Positions 8,925-18,550 of a DNA stretch of 64,000 bases are shown here, piece after piece. This DNA comes from Ochrobactrum chromiisoli (lineage in GTDB: Bacteria > Pseudomonadota > Alphaproteobacteria > Rhizobiales > Rhizobiaceae). The notes under the pieces are model-generated. The model had not been told where the DNA came from, searched no databases, and worked only from the letters and a program-made list of their open reading frames with translations. Each line of letters opens with the position of its first letter. The stretch's first letter is position 1. The stretch is taken from NCBI RefSeq assembly GCF_026241335.1, contig NZ_JAPHAV010000002.1, forward strand, positions 434,001 to 498,000, read 5' to 3'. The translations under genes and the position numbers were made by a program.

Positions 8925-11900
8925 ATGTCAGGATCATACCCCTTCATCAATATTGCTGCGCTGGATCAAATCCGCGAAGGCTTTATAAAAGGCGATGCGC
9001 AGCTCGTGCTGACGCACGACCTGTCGACTGTTCTGTGGATCAATGGCCCCGGCGCCAAGCTATTCGGTTTTGAGCATATCGAAGACATTATCGGCGGCAA
9101 GCTCGAACTACCCGTCGCAACCCGTCGCCAGATCGCAGGCTCCAGCAGCCCTAAAGACGGCGAACCGCATATTGTTGCAGTACGCCTTAGCTCAGGCATG
9201 CGCTCCGAACTCACCCGTCTTCAGGTTTCACAACTGACAATGCCAGATGGTGTAAAAGCCACGCTGCTCACAGTCGAAAACCACAATGCTTCGCCCGAAA
9301 CGATTATTTCTGGCATCAGTGATGAAGAAACCCATGTCGCCCTCATTGAGGGAGACGCAAAAATCATCGCCGCAAGCCCAGGTTTTTCTACGCTGGATAT
9401 TTCTGTCTCAACCCTTGAAGACCTTATCATTGAAGCAGGCGACGCCAGCGACCGTGTCGTGAAACGCCGCATTCGTGCGGGCAAACACTCGGTACCCGGT
9501 GCGATTGCCCGGCTTTCCGATCATCCTGCCCTGCATCTGGTATGCATCGTCGGGGAAGCGGTTGCCAAAACAAGCGATAAACAGAGAGCTCCAACAGCCG
9601 ATGCCGCTGTGGAAAAGAAAGTAGAGCCCAAAAGCTTTGCATTCGATGAAAAAGGCGCGCCTGCCCGGTTCATCTGGAAAACAGATGCAGCAGGTTCATT
9701 TACCGAGGTTTCGCCGGAGCTTGGCGTCATCATTGGGCCGAATGCGGCAGACGTCATTGGCAGACGCTTTTCGGAGGTAGCAAAGGTTTTCGGCTTTGAT
9801 ACGGATTGCAGCATCGCGTCACTGCTGCAAAAGCGAGACACGTGGTCTGGCAAGAAACTGCTCTGGCCTGTTGAAGGAACGCAGCTGCGTGTACCGGTAG
9901 AGCTTGCAGCCCTGCCCGTATATTCGCGCGACCGCGAATTCATTGGCTTCCGTGGGTTTGGCCTTGTGCGCCCGGAAGATGCGGAAGAGGATCCAGAGGC
10001 AATCGGTCTGGTGCTTGCTGGTGGCGTTCCGCAGAAACGGGACGCCGCGCCGACGATACAGGATATGCTGAACGCGGATGATGAAGATGATATATTGGCG
10101 CTTTCAGAGGAAGTTGCCAATGATGATCGAATCGGAGCCGGGCATCCGACCCCTGCCTCGCCAACGTTGCCATTTGAGCTGACACCGAACGCGGGGCGCC
10201 GCGAGTCAGATAAGATCATTGAGCTGCTCAATGCTGCCGCACGCGGAAAAGTGGAAGCGGATCAGGCAAAGCACAGCAAAAACAAGGAACAGCGCCCAGA
10301 GGGCGGGCTGACTGCTACGGAACGCAGCGCATTTCGCGAGATTGCAGATCGTTTGCGCAAGCAGGGACTGGCCAATTCCAGGCAAGACGGCGAGCAGCCT
10401 GCGGCGGAGCATTCAGCGGTTGTAGCGCTTGTGTCTGAAAATCCCAAACCAGCGGACGAGACGCAGCATGCCGCCAAGACCGAACAGAAGCATGCTTCCG
10501 ACGAAACAACGCTTCTCGCCAATCTGCCTATCCCGGTCATCATTCATTCCGGCGACGAAATTCATTATGTTAATCAGGCACTTCTTGACCTGACAGGCTA
10601 TGCAACGCTGCAAGACATTCATCATGCCGGTGGTGTGGAAGCTTTGTTCAACAGCGACAACGAAGATGGCGGAAATTCCCAGGGCATGGTTCTGCGACGT
10701 GCGGATGGCAGCGAACAGCCCGTAGAGGCTCATCTCAACGCCATTGGCTGGCGTGATGGTCGTGCGCTCATGTTGAGCCTGATGCCTGTGGCTCCTACAC
10801 TTGCAGAGGTGACCGGGCCAGCAGAAACGCCAAGCGCCGATCTCGCTGAGAAGCAAGCGCTTCAAGCCAATGTGGAAGAACTCAAGATCATCCTCGACAC
10901 AGCCACTGACGGCGTTGTGCTCATTGAGCCGGAAGGCCGCATTCGTTCGATGAACCATTCAGCGGCTGCGCTTTTTGGTTATGATCATAAAGATACAGAA
11001 GGCAAATTCTTCTCAATGCTTTTTGCCATTGAAAGCCAGCGTGCTGCGATGGATTATCTGCACGGGCTTTCTGACAACGGTGTTCTCAGTGTGCTCAATG
11101 ACGGCCGCGAAGTGATCGGCAGGGAAGCGCAAGGCGGCTTTATTCCGCTGTATATGACCATCGGCAAACTACCGCACACAAGCGGTTACTGCGCCGTTCT
11201 TCGTGACATCACACAATGGAAGCGCACTGAAGAAGAACTGACCAAAGCACGCAAGGAAGCCGAGCGTGCATCCAGCCAGAAGACCGAGTTTCTGGCCCGT
11301 ATCAGCCACGAAATCCGCACGCCGCTCAATGCGATCATCGGTTTTTCGGAGCTGATGGCGGATGAGAAATTCGGACCTGTCGGCAATGACCGCTATCGCG
11401 ATTATCTGCGGGATATCAATCGTTCCGGCAACCATGTGCTGGCGCTGGTCAATGATCTGCTCGATATATCCAAGATCGAAGCGGGTGGTCTGGATATGCA
11501 GTTTGAAGCGGTTTCGCTCAATGACGCGATTGGCGAGGCCATTGCATTGATGCAGCCGCAGGCCAATCGTGAGCGCGTGATTATCCGCTCGAGCTTCCAG
11601 TCGAACCTGCCGGATATTGTCGCAGACGCACGCTCGATCAAACAGGTCGCGCTCAACCTGCTTTCCAACGCTGTTCGCTTCACATCGACCGGCGGACAGG
11701 TCATCGTCTCAACAAATTACGAATTGAACGGCGATGTCGTTATGCGCGTGCGCGATACAGGCGTTGGCATGACAAAAGCGGAAGTTCAGCAGGCGCTCAA
11801 ACCTTTCCGTCAGGTCAATGCCATGCAACGCAGGCAGGCAGAAAATGCGAAGGACTGGCGCAACGAAGGCACAGGCCTCGGACTGCCGCTGACAAAGGCG

Positions 11901-12002
11901 ATGGTTGAGGCCAATCGCGCACAATTTGCAATCGATTCGACACCGGGTCAGGGCACAGTTGTCGAAATCATCTTTCCGCCAACACGCGTTCTGGCAGATT
12001 AA
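8925..12002 (+). CDS. pdhS: PdhS-type cell-cycle sensor histidine kinase
   Basis: Cytoplasmic, polarly localised histidine kinase of the PleC/DivJ homologue family that in Brucella acts on DivK and controls asymmetric division. 1025 residues, close to Brucella PdhS. The long N-terminal sensory part has PAS-like regions near residues 250-355, 525-600 and 650-770 (ILDTATDGVVLIEPEGRI). The dimerisation/phosphoacceptor helix follows with H795 in ISHEIRTPLN. The ATPase domain has an N-box (QVALNLLSNAVRFT), DTGVGM and GTGLGLPL. There are no membrane segments. It is preceded by AAAGGA. The long acidic linker between PAS regions is poorly conserved in this family. Confidence 0.92.
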   Translation: MSGSYPFINIAALDQIREGFIKGDAQLVLTHDLSTVLWINGPGAKLFGFEHIEDIIGGKLELPVATRRQIAGSSSPKDGEPHIVAVRLSSGMRSELTRLQVSQLTMPDGVKATLLTVENHNASPETIISGISDEETHVALIEGDAKIIAASPGFSTLDISVSTLEDLIIEAGDASDRVVKRRIRAGKHSVPGAIARLSDHPALHLVCIVGEAVAKTSDKQRAPTADAAVEKKVEPKSFAFDEKGAPARFIWKTDAAGSFTEVSPELGVIIGPNAADVIGRRFSEVAKVFGFDTDCSIASLLQKRDTWSGKKLLWPVEGTQLRVPVELAALPVYSRDREFIGFRGFGLVRPEDAEEDPEAIGLVLAGGVPQKRDAAPTIQDMLNADDEDDILALSEEVANDDRIGAGHPTPASPTLPFELTPNAGRRESDKIIELLNAAARGKVEADQAKHSKNKEQRPEGGLTATERSAFREIADRLRKQGLANSRQDGEQPAAEHSAVVALVSENPKPADETQHAAKTEQKHASDETTLLANLPIPVIIHSGDEIHYVNQALLDLTGYATLQDIHHAGGVEALFNSDNEDGGNSQGMVLRRADGSEQPVEAHLNAIGWRDGRALMLSLMPVAPTLAEVTGPAETPSADLAEKQALQANVEELKIILDTATDGVVLIEPEGRIRSMNHSAAALFGYDHKDTEGKFFSMLFAIESQRAAMDYLHGLSDNGVLSVLNDGREVIGREAQGGFIPLYMTIGKLPHTSGYCAVLRDITQWKRTEEELTKARKEAERASSQKTEFLARISHEIRTPLNAIIGFSELMADEKFGPVGNDRYRDYLRDINRSGNHVLALVNDLLDISKIEAGGLDMQFEAVSLNDAIGEAIALMQPQANRERVIIRSSFQSNLPDIVADARSIKQVALNLLSNAVRFTSTGGQVIVSTNYELNGDVVMRVRDTGVGMTKAEVQQALKPFRQVNAMQRRQAENAKDWRNEGTGLGLPLTKAMVEANRAQFAIDSTPGQGTVVEIIFPPTRVLAD

Positions 12003-12129
12003 ATCCCTAAATCTATGATTCCAGCTTTCAAAAATCATTACCGGTTTTTGCATTGATGAACTAACCATATGTTGGAATCAGCATAGGTGGCTATGCTGTG
12101 CTATAATGCTGAGATAGATTACGGATTAT

Positions 12130-14085
12130 ATGTCACTGATAGGATGGTTGATGCGCTGGCCCAGATTTACGCGCCTTATTATTGCGCTCATCATTCTTGG
12201 TGCGGCAGCAGCAGCAACGTTGCTCGCAATCGTTCCTTTTATCGTTTCCACAGATGCGATCCGTATTCGCGTTGCCCAGGAAATCAGTGCCTGGACCGGC
12301 TATAGCGTCGAGCTGCGTGAAGCACCGCGTTTGCGGGTATTTCCGGTGTTACGCGCTTCACTTGATGGTGTCACACTGAGTAAGGTTTCAGATCAGGGTT
12401 CCAAGCCCTTCATGAGTGCCAACCGGATTGAAGTTGAACTTTCCCCACTCGATGCACTTATGGGGCGTTTGTCTTTCTCTGAAACGCAGATTGTAAGGCC
12501 GCATTTCAATATTGGTGGACCGGTCGATAATTTTTCCGGTCTGCTTGATGCGATTGCCAACTCCAGCGGGCGCCTCGGCACGGCCATCCGCGCGCAACGC
12601 GCTTTGCAGCAAAACGGCGCCAATGACAAAGCGCTTGCCGCACAACAGGCATCGCAACCTTTTGGCCGCGTTGTGATCCGTGATGGTACGGTCTCATTTA
12701 ATCATCCCGACGAGCAGGAGGCTTCGAAGGAAGAGCAGCAGATTACAAAGTTGAACGCCACGCTTGAATGGCCGCGAACATCAAGTGCGGCAACCTTGCG
12801 CGGAAGTGCGCAATGGCGGGGCGAGGCCACCCAATTCAATGTCACCGCCGGTCAAGCATTGTCGCTTCTTGCCGGTGGCACCTCTGACGTGAACGCAAGC
12901 TTCACATCCACACCCCTCAATATTACCTTTGAGGGCAAGGCCAATATTTCCAATGATCGCTTCTTTGAGGGCGCGTTGAGTGCAAAAACGCCCTCGCTCA
13001 GCAACAGTGTTCGCTGGCTCGGCCTGCCACCCGTCGCCGGCAGCACCGAAATCGGGGCTTTTTCCCTTGATTCAACCATTACATCAACGCCGAAGCGGCT
13101 GAAATTCGATAATGTCGAAATGACAACGGATGAAAGCCCGGCCAAGGGTGTGATTGAAATTGGCTTTGAGCAGGACACGCCTGCGGTTACCGGCACCCTC
13201 GCCTTCGATAAGCTTGATCTGCGACGGTTGTTCTCCATCTTCGTGCCGCTGCCCGTCAATCAGCCTCGCTCTCCGAGCGAACGGAATCAAAGCGAGCAGG
13301 ACAATATCAATACGAGCTTCATCGACCGGGCTGAGCTTGACCTGCGTCTTTCGGCGCAAGCCGCCACCGCAGGTCCGGTATCATTAACCAGCGTTGCAGC
13401 GGCCGTACAGATCAGAGGCGGTCGCGCGATGTTCGATATTGGTGATGCCAAAGCCTTTAACGGCATTATTCAGGCCAATCTGCAGATTGTTCGCGACCTG
13501 AAGACCGCCAGTGGTGAATTGCGGTTCAACGCATCCGACATTGACAGCTCGCAGCTTTTTGCAGCGCTCGGCTTTGACAAGCCATTCGTCAATGGCAAGG
13601 GTAATGTTTCACTGTTTATGAAAGCGCCAGCCAACCGTTGGTCAGCGCTTCTGAACAGCGCGCAGGGCAATGTCTCCGTTCAGCTTAACAACGGGCAAAT
13701 GCAAGGCTTTTCGGTTCAGGATTTTTTGACAAAAGCGCAGAGCCAAGGTTTCTTTGCGCTTGAACGGCAGGAAAACGTCTCTCTTGCCTTCAATCGCCTC
13801 GACCTCAAGGCAAATCTTTCCGATGGCGTGGCAACGCTGGAGAATGCGCGTCTTGCCACGAATGATGGCACGCTCAATCTGGCTGGTATTGTTCCATTTG
13901 TTGACCGCAGTCTGGCATTAAGCGGCGAAGTCATCTTCCCCGATAACCAGCCGCAGCCGCAGAATACGGATGGACAACTTGCCGAGACCACGCCCGCGAA
14001 GCCACCGCTGCATTTCTTTGTTGGCGGCTCCTGGGATCGGCCCTTTATCTCCCCATCATCGACAGGAAGCGGAACGGGGCAGTAA
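12130..14085 (+). CDS. AsmA-family envelope protein
   Basis: 651-residue protein anchored by one N-terminal membrane segment (residues ~17-40) with a long beta-rich periplasmic domain. AsmA proteins belong to the bridge-like lipid-transfer group that affects outer-membrane lipid composition. Visible hallmarks: the N-terminal ELREAPRLRVFPVLRASLDGV region and the C-terminal GKGNVSLFMKAPAN...VQLNNGQMQGF and VATLENARLATNDGTLNLAG pattern. The first ATG (12130) lacks a ribosome site. An in-frame ATG at 12151 sits behind AGGATGG and may be the true start. It is convergent with potI. Confidence 0.83.
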   Translation: MSLIGWLMRWPRFTRLIIALIILGAAAAATLLAIVPFIVSTDAIRIRVAQEISAWTGYSVELREAPRLRVFPVLRASLDGVTLSKVSDQGSKPFMSANRIEVELSPLDALMGRLSFSETQIVRPHFNIGGPVDNFSGLLDAIANSSGRLGTAIRAQRALQQNGANDKALAAQQASQPFGRVVIRDGTVSFNHPDEQEASKEEQQITKLNATLEWPRTSSAATLRGSAQWRGEATQFNVTAGQALSLLAGGTSDVNASFTSTPLNITFEGKANISNDRFFEGALSAKTPSLSNSVRWLGLPPVAGSTEIGAFSLDSTITSTPKRLKFDNVEMTTDESPAKGVIEIGFEQDTPAVTGTLAFDKLDLRRLFSIFVPLPVNQPRSPSERNQSEQDNINTSFIDRAELDLRLSAQAATAGPVSLTSVAAAVQIRGGRAMFDIGDAKAFNGIIQANLQIVRDLKTASGELRFNASDIDSSQLFAALGFDKPFVNGKGNVSLFMKAPANRWSALLNSAQGNVSVQLNNGQMQGFSVQDFLTKAQSQGFFALERQENVSLAFNRLDLKANLSDGVATLENARLATNDGTLNLAGIVPFVDRSLALSGEVIFPDNQPQPQNTDGQLAETTPAKPPLHFFVGGSWDRPFISPSSTGSGTGQ

Positions 14086-14104
14086 GCCCCTCTCCTTATG
14101 ATCA

Positions 14105-14926
14105 TCATCCCATGCGGAATGCGGCTTGCTCATCACGGCGGCGCTGCACTTCGCGACGCTTGTTGACAACCGAAGCAATGATCACGCCCGTCGCCACCAG
14201 TGCAATCAGGATAGTGCAGACCGCGTTGATTTCCGGTGTCACACCAAGCCGCACCTGAGAGTAAATCTTCATCGGCAGTGTGGTTGCACCCGGACCAGAG
14301 GTGAAGCTTGCAATCACCAGATCATCGAGTGAAAGGGTGAAAGCCAGCATCCAGCCGGAAACAACGGCAGGCAGAATAACTGGCAATGTGATTTTCATGA
14401 ATGTTGTCACGGGTGGCGCGCCAAGATCCATTGCCGCTTCTTCCAGCGACCGATCAAAACTCACCAGACGCGACTGCACGACAACGGCCACAAAGCACAT
14501 CGAGAAGGTGATATGCGCAAGCGTAACCGTCCAGAAACCACGGTCAAAATTCATCGCCACGAACAAAAGTAACAGCGAAAGGCCGGTGATGACATCCGGC
14601 ATGACCAGCGGCGCGTAGACCATGCCCGAGAACAGAATTCGCCCGCGAAACCGCGTGTAGCGCGTGAGTGCAAGTGCGGCCAGCGTTCCAAGCACGGTTG
14701 CAATCGTCGCAGACAAAAGCCCGACGCGGATCGTCACCCATGCCGCATCCATCAGCGCCTGATTGCGGAACAGCTCCACATACCATTTGGTCGAGAAGCC
14801 CGCCCAGACAGTGACGAGGCGGGATTCGTTGAACGAATAGATGACCAGCAGAACAATCGGCAGATAAAGAAAAGCAAAGCCAAGCGACACCGAGACAATA
14901 TTAAAACGTGACCAATTGTTTTGCAT
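14105..14926 (-). CDS. potI: Putrescine ABC importer permease PotI
   Basis: Inner-membrane permease, 273 residues with six hydrophobic segments. The ATPase-contact EAA loop is EEAAMDLGAPPVTTFMKITLP. Other PotI features: an N-terminal VIYSFNESRLVTVWAGFSTKWY and a TLSLDDLVIASFTSGPG stretch. It is the last gene of potFGHI; its start is one base from the potH stop. The terminal cytoplasmic tail is short and Arg-rich. Confidence 0.93.
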   Translation of the reverse strand: MQNNWSRFNIVSVSLGFAFLYLPIVLLVIYSFNESRLVTVWAGFSTKWYVELFRNQALMDAAWVTIRVGLLSATIATVLGTLAALALTRYTRFRGRILFSGMVYAPLVMPDVITGLSLLLLFVAMNFDRGFWTVTLAHITFSMCFVAVVVQSRLVSFDRSLEEAAMDLGAPPVTTFMKITLPVILPAVVSGWMLAFTLSLDDLVIASFTSGPGATTLPMKIYSQVRLGVTPEINAVCTILIALVATGVIIASVVNKRREVQRRRDEQAAFRMG

Positions 14927-14927
14927 G

Positions 14928-15839
14928 TTATTTCCCCTTCTCCTGCTGGCGCGCCTGCACCTGCTGGAAAATCACGATCGGCACGATAAGCAGGAGCAGC
15001 AGAACCACGGCCACAGCCGAAGATACCGGCCAGTCGCGATTGGAGAAGAACTCACTCCAGATTGTCTTACCAATCATCAGCGTCTGCGATCCGCCAAGAA
15101 GATCGGGGATCACGAATTCACCAACAGCCGGAATGAATACAAGGAAACACCCCGCCACGATGCCTGCAAGCGATAGTGGAAAGGTGATCTTCCAGAAAGC
15201 TGAAAATGCAGTACAGCCGAGATCCTGCGCCGCTTCGATCAGCGAATAATCCATTTTTTCGAGTGACGAATAAATCGGCAGAATCATGAACGGCAGATAA
15301 GAATAAACGATACCAATGAAGATTGCCGTTTCCGTGTTCAGAATGTTGAGTGGCGTATCGATGATATTCAGCCACATCAAAAACTGGTTGAGCAGACCTT
15401 CCGGCTTGAGGATACCAATCCACGCATAAACGCGGATCAGGAACGATGTCCAGAACGGCAGGATGACCAGCATAAGCAATGTCGGTCGCAGACTTTGCGG
15501 TGCCCGCGCCATGCCATAAGCCATCGGATAAGCGACGAGCAATGTCAGAAATGTCGAGATTGCCGCAATCCGCACGCTGGAAAGATACGCCATATAATAA
15601 AGCGGATCATCCATCAGCCAGAGATAGTTATCGATAGAAAGCTGCTTCACGCGCTCCCATGCAAGACCAAAGCCCTGCGTCAAATCAATAACTGGCTGAT
15701 AAGGCGGTATTGCCATCGTGACTTCGGAAAGCGAAATCTTGAAGACAATAAAAAACGGAACCAGAAAGAAGATCAGCAGCCACAGATAAGGGACTGCGAT
15801 CACGAGGCGACTGGTTATGGAAGCGATCAGCTTTTGCAT
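14928..15839 (-). CDS. potH: Putrescine ABC importer permease PotH
   Basis: Inner-membrane permease, 303 residues with six hydrophobic segments. The EAA loop is IEAAQDLGCTAFSAFWKITFPLS, and VGEFVIPDLLGGSQTLMIG is the typical PotB/PotH signature. It pairs with PotI to form the membrane channel. The ATG at 15839 has a GGAGGGG site, 13 bases after the potG stop. Confidence 0.93.
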   Translation of the reverse strand: MQKLIASITSRLVIAVPYLWLLIFFLVPFFIVFKISLSEVTMAIPPYQPVIDLTQGFGLAWERVKQLSIDNYLWLMDDPLYYMAYLSSVRIAAISTFLTLLVAYPMAYGMARAPQSLRPTLLMLVILPFWTSFLIRVYAWIGILKPEGLLNQFLMWLNIIDTPLNILNTETAIFIGIVYSYLPFMILPIYSSLEKMDYSLIEAAQDLGCTAFSAFWKITFPLSLAGIVAGCFLVFIPAVGEFVIPDLLGGSQTLMIGKTIWSEFFSNRDWPVSSAVAVVLLLLLIVPIVIFQQVQARQQEKGK

Positions 15840-15852
15840 GTGCTTCCCCTCC

Positions 15853-16998
15853 TCAGGCCGTCAGCACCAGACCGGCATCGGTATCAAACGAAACCCATAC
15901 GCGCTCATCATAGGTCAGCGGATTTTCCGTCTTGCGCACAGCATTCAGGCTTGCAGCCTTGATGGTGCGACCATTGTCGAGGCGGACGTGGAAAACCGTC
16001 ATATCGCCAAAATAGGCAATATCCCAAAGCTCACCCTCAACCGCGTTGACAGCGGTCTCTTCCGGCTTTTCGCGGGTAATGCGTGTCTTTTCAGGACGCA
16101 CCGCATACCAAACCTTCTGACCGGCATTGAGCTGCTCGCGCGTTTCAGTGTGGATATGAAAGCCAAATTTTTCCGTGGCGATTTCAGCCTCACCATTGGC
16201 GGCCTTGACCACTTCACCTTCGATGATGTTCACATTACCAATGAAGTCGGCCACGAACTTTGAACGCGGCGCCTCATAAACTTCTGCCGGTGTTGCCACC
16301 TGCATAATGCGACCCTTATCCATGACAGCGATACGATCAGACATGGTCATGGCTTCTTCCTGATCATGGGTGACGACCATGAAGGTAAGACCGAGCTTGA
16401 CCTGTAAATCCATCAATTCGAACTGGGTTTCTTCGCGCAGCTTCTTGTCGAGCGCACCCAGCGGCTCATCCAGCAGCAGCACTTTCGGACGCTTGGCAAC
16501 AGCACGCGCCAACGCCACGCGCTGGCGCTGCCCACCAGAAAGCTGATGCGGCTTGCGCTTGCCAAACTTTTCCAGCTTCACAAGTTTGAGCATTTCAGCG
16601 ACACGCGCATCGATTTCCGATTTCGCCATGCCGTCCTGCTTGAGCCCAAAAGCAATGTTGTTTTCTACCGTTATATGCGGGAACAGTGCATAGGACTGAA
16701 ACATCATATTGACCGGTCGCTTATAGGGAGGAATGCCGCGCAAATCCTGACCATCGAGCGTAATGCGCCCCGATGTCGGCTCCTCAAAACCCGCCAACAT
16801 GCGCATCAATGTGGTCTTGCCGCAGCCGGAAGCACCTAAGAGCGAGAAAAACTCGCGATTGAAAACATTGAGCGACAGATCATCAACCGCGGTAAAATCG
16901 CCGAAAATCTTGGTCACATTCTCAAAAGAGATGAAAGGCTTCGCCGCCGGATCATTCCAGGGTGCAAATTTGCGGCGAAAGCTGCCAAAAGATTCCAT
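15853..16998 (-). CDS. potG: Putrescine ABC importer ATPase PotG
   Basis: ATP-binding subunit, 381 residues. Walker A GASGCGKT is at residues 55-62, signature LSGGQRQRVALARA, Walker B VLLLDEP, the switch His is in VTHDQEEA, and the C-terminal TOBE regulatory domain spans roughly the last 100 residues (YAVRPEKTRI). It reads in the same direction as potF, with a 169-base spacer that contains a hairpin, and is followed closely by potH and potI. Confidence 0.94.
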   Translation of the reverse strand: MESFGSFRRKFAPWNDPAAKPFISFENVTKIFGDFTAVDDLSLNVFNREFFSLLGASGCGKTTLMRMLAGFEEPTSGRITLDGQDLRGIPPYKRPVNMMFQSYALFPHITVENNIAFGLKQDGMAKSEIDARVAEMLKLVKLEKFGKRKPHQLSGGQRQRVALARAVAKRPKVLLLDEPLGALDKKLREETQFELMDLQVKLGLTFMVVTHDQEEAMTMSDRIAVMDKGRIMQVATPAEVYEAPRSKFVADFIGNVNIIEGEVVKAANGEAEIATEKFGFHIHTETREQLNAGQKVWYAVRPEKTRITREKPEETAVNAVEGELWDIAYFGDMTVFHVRLDNGRTIKAASLNAVRKTENPLTYDERVWVSFDTDAGLVLTA

Positions 16999-17073
16999 TC
17001 CGTTCCCCTATCGACTTATCAGGAACCTGCATTCACAGGCACAGCCTGCCACTAAACGACTATATTAAGACGT

Positions 17074-17108
17074 AGAGCGGCCCTCCTGTATGAACAGTGA
17101 GCCGCTCT
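17074..17108 (-). terminator. Hairpin between potF and potG
   Basis: AGAGCGGC (17074-17081) pairs exactly with GCCGCTCT (17101-17108), with an inner CTGT/ACAG stem. No U-run follows, so it is more likely an mRNA-stabilising or partial-termination element that raises binding-protein output relative to the transporter genes. Confidence 0.5.
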
Positions 17109-17167
17109 TAACAATTTGACGGGACCAAACCCGATCAGACGTTCAAAACCGTCTTATTATCCAACTG

Positions 17168-18271
17168 TTACTGACCTGTGACGATCTTGGTCCAGGCCCG
17201 CGTAACATAACGCTGAGTTTTCTGGTCATAAGGCGTTGGCACAAACAATTTTTTCAACACCTCTTCGCTCGGATAGATTTCTGGATCATCGAGAATATCT
17301 TTATCGATGAACGCCTGCGAAGCCTTGTTACCATTCGCATAGAATACGAAATTGGATGCTTTCGCTGCAACTTCCGGGCGCATGATATAATTCATGAATT
17401 CAAGCGCTTCAGGTACATGTTTTGCGTCAGCAGGGATTGCCATCTGGTCAAACCACATCAGCGCGCCTTCCTTCGGGATCGAATAACCGATCTCTACGCC
17501 CTGATTTGCCTTCTCGGCACGATCACGTGCCTGGAAGATGTCACCTGAATAACCAACCGCCATGCAAATGTCGCCATTCGCCAGCGCGTTGATATATTCC
17601 GACGAATGGAACTTGCGGATATTCGGACGAATCTTGAGATAAAGCTCCTGCGCCTTTTCCATATCTTCCGGTGAAGGGGAATTGGGATCAAGACCAAGGT
17701 AATTCAAAGCCGGGCGCAGCATTTCGCTTGATGTATCCAGCAGATAAATACCGCAGTCTTTCAGCTTCGCCGAAATCTCCGGGTTGTAGAGCACATCCCA
17801 AGAGTCAATCGTATCGGTACCAAGGATTTCCTTGATTTTGGCCTTGTTATAGCCAATGCCGGTCGTGCCCCACATGTAGTTTATGGAATATTCGTTGCCC
17901 GGATCGTAGGTCGCGGCACGGGTCGAAATTTCATCCCACATATTCTTGAGGTTTGGCAGCTTGTCCTTGTCGAGCTTCAAGAACACACCAGCCGGGATCT
18001 GACGGCCAAGGAATTCACCCGATGGCACAACAAGATCATAGCCGCTACCACCGGCAAGAAGCTTGGTTTCAAGAATTTCATTGGAATCATAAACGTCGTA
18101 AACGACCTTAATGCCCGTTTCCTTGGTAAAATCCTTGAGGATCGAATCGTCTATATAATCCGACCAGTTATAAATATTGACAACCCGCTCCTGCGCGCTT
18201 GCGGGAAATACGGTGGCGCTCACAAGGGTCGTGACCATCGTTGTCGCCAGAAGAAAGGATTTCATCCTCAT
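17168..18271 (-). CDS. potF: Periplasmic putrescine-binding protein PotF
   Basis: Substrate-binding protein of the polyamine importer, 367 residues. A signal peptide (KSFLLATTMVTTLVSATVF...ASA) precedes the mature start RVVNIYNWSDYID, a diagnostic PotD/PotF motif. Also visible are YDSNEILETKLLAGGSGYDL and the ligand-site aromatic stretch INYMWGTTGIGYN. I place the start at 18271, where GGAG lies six bases upstream, rather than 18283. First gene of potFGHI. Together with the puuA/puuB-like genes 5 kb to the right it indicates putrescine as a nutrient. Confidence 0.92.
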   Translation of the reverse strand: MRMKSFLLATTMVTTLVSATVFPASAQERVVNIYNWSDYIDDSILKDFTKETGIKVVYDVYDSNEILETKLLAGGSGYDLVVPSGEFLGRQIPAGVFLKLDKDKLPNLKNMWDEISTRAATYDPGNEYSINYMWGTTGIGYNKAKIKEILGTDTIDSWDVLYNPEISAKLKDCGIYLLDTSSEMLRPALNYLGLDPNSPSPEDMEKAQELYLKIRPNIRKFHSSEYINALANGDICMAVGYSGDIFQARDRAEKANQGVEIGYSIPKEGALMWFDQMAIPADAKHVPEALEFMNYIMRPEVAAKASNFVFYANGNKASQAFIDKDILDDPEIYPSEEVLKKLFVPTPYDQKTQRYVTRAWTKIVTGQ

Positions 18272-18423
18272 CGCGTGCTCCATTCTGCACCGTAATTTCC
18301 GGTACAGCTTAAGGGTGGGTAAACTGTTTCATTTTCTACCTTTTTAGATTGTGCAGCATTCGTCAACCGGCTGATGACAACACAAACATAAAAATTGCGA
18401 TGCCACGCCTGAGAGCCAACGAG

Positions 18424-18541
18424 ATTTTGACTATGGCGCGGCGAAAATAGTGAGGTTCGAGAACCGGAGCGGAGTGTACTTTGGGTACACGAGCACCGGG
18501 AGCGCAGAACCACGCCATTTGCAGACCGTCGGAGTCAAAAT
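18424..18541. repeat. Mosaic palindromic intergenic repeat (Bru-RS-like candidate)
   Basis: Nested inverted arms occupy the space between the regulator stop and potF: ATTTTGACT (18424-18432) with AGTCAAAAT (18533-18541), ATGGCG with CGCCAT, GGTTC with GAACC, and a central GTGTAC/GTACAC hairpin. Two imperfect direct copies of CGAG-ACCGG-AGCG also lie inside. The structure looks like a dispersed intergenic repeat unit. Only one copy is in this window, so the family name is a guess. Confidence 0.5.
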
Positions 18542-18550
18542 ATCGCGGCT

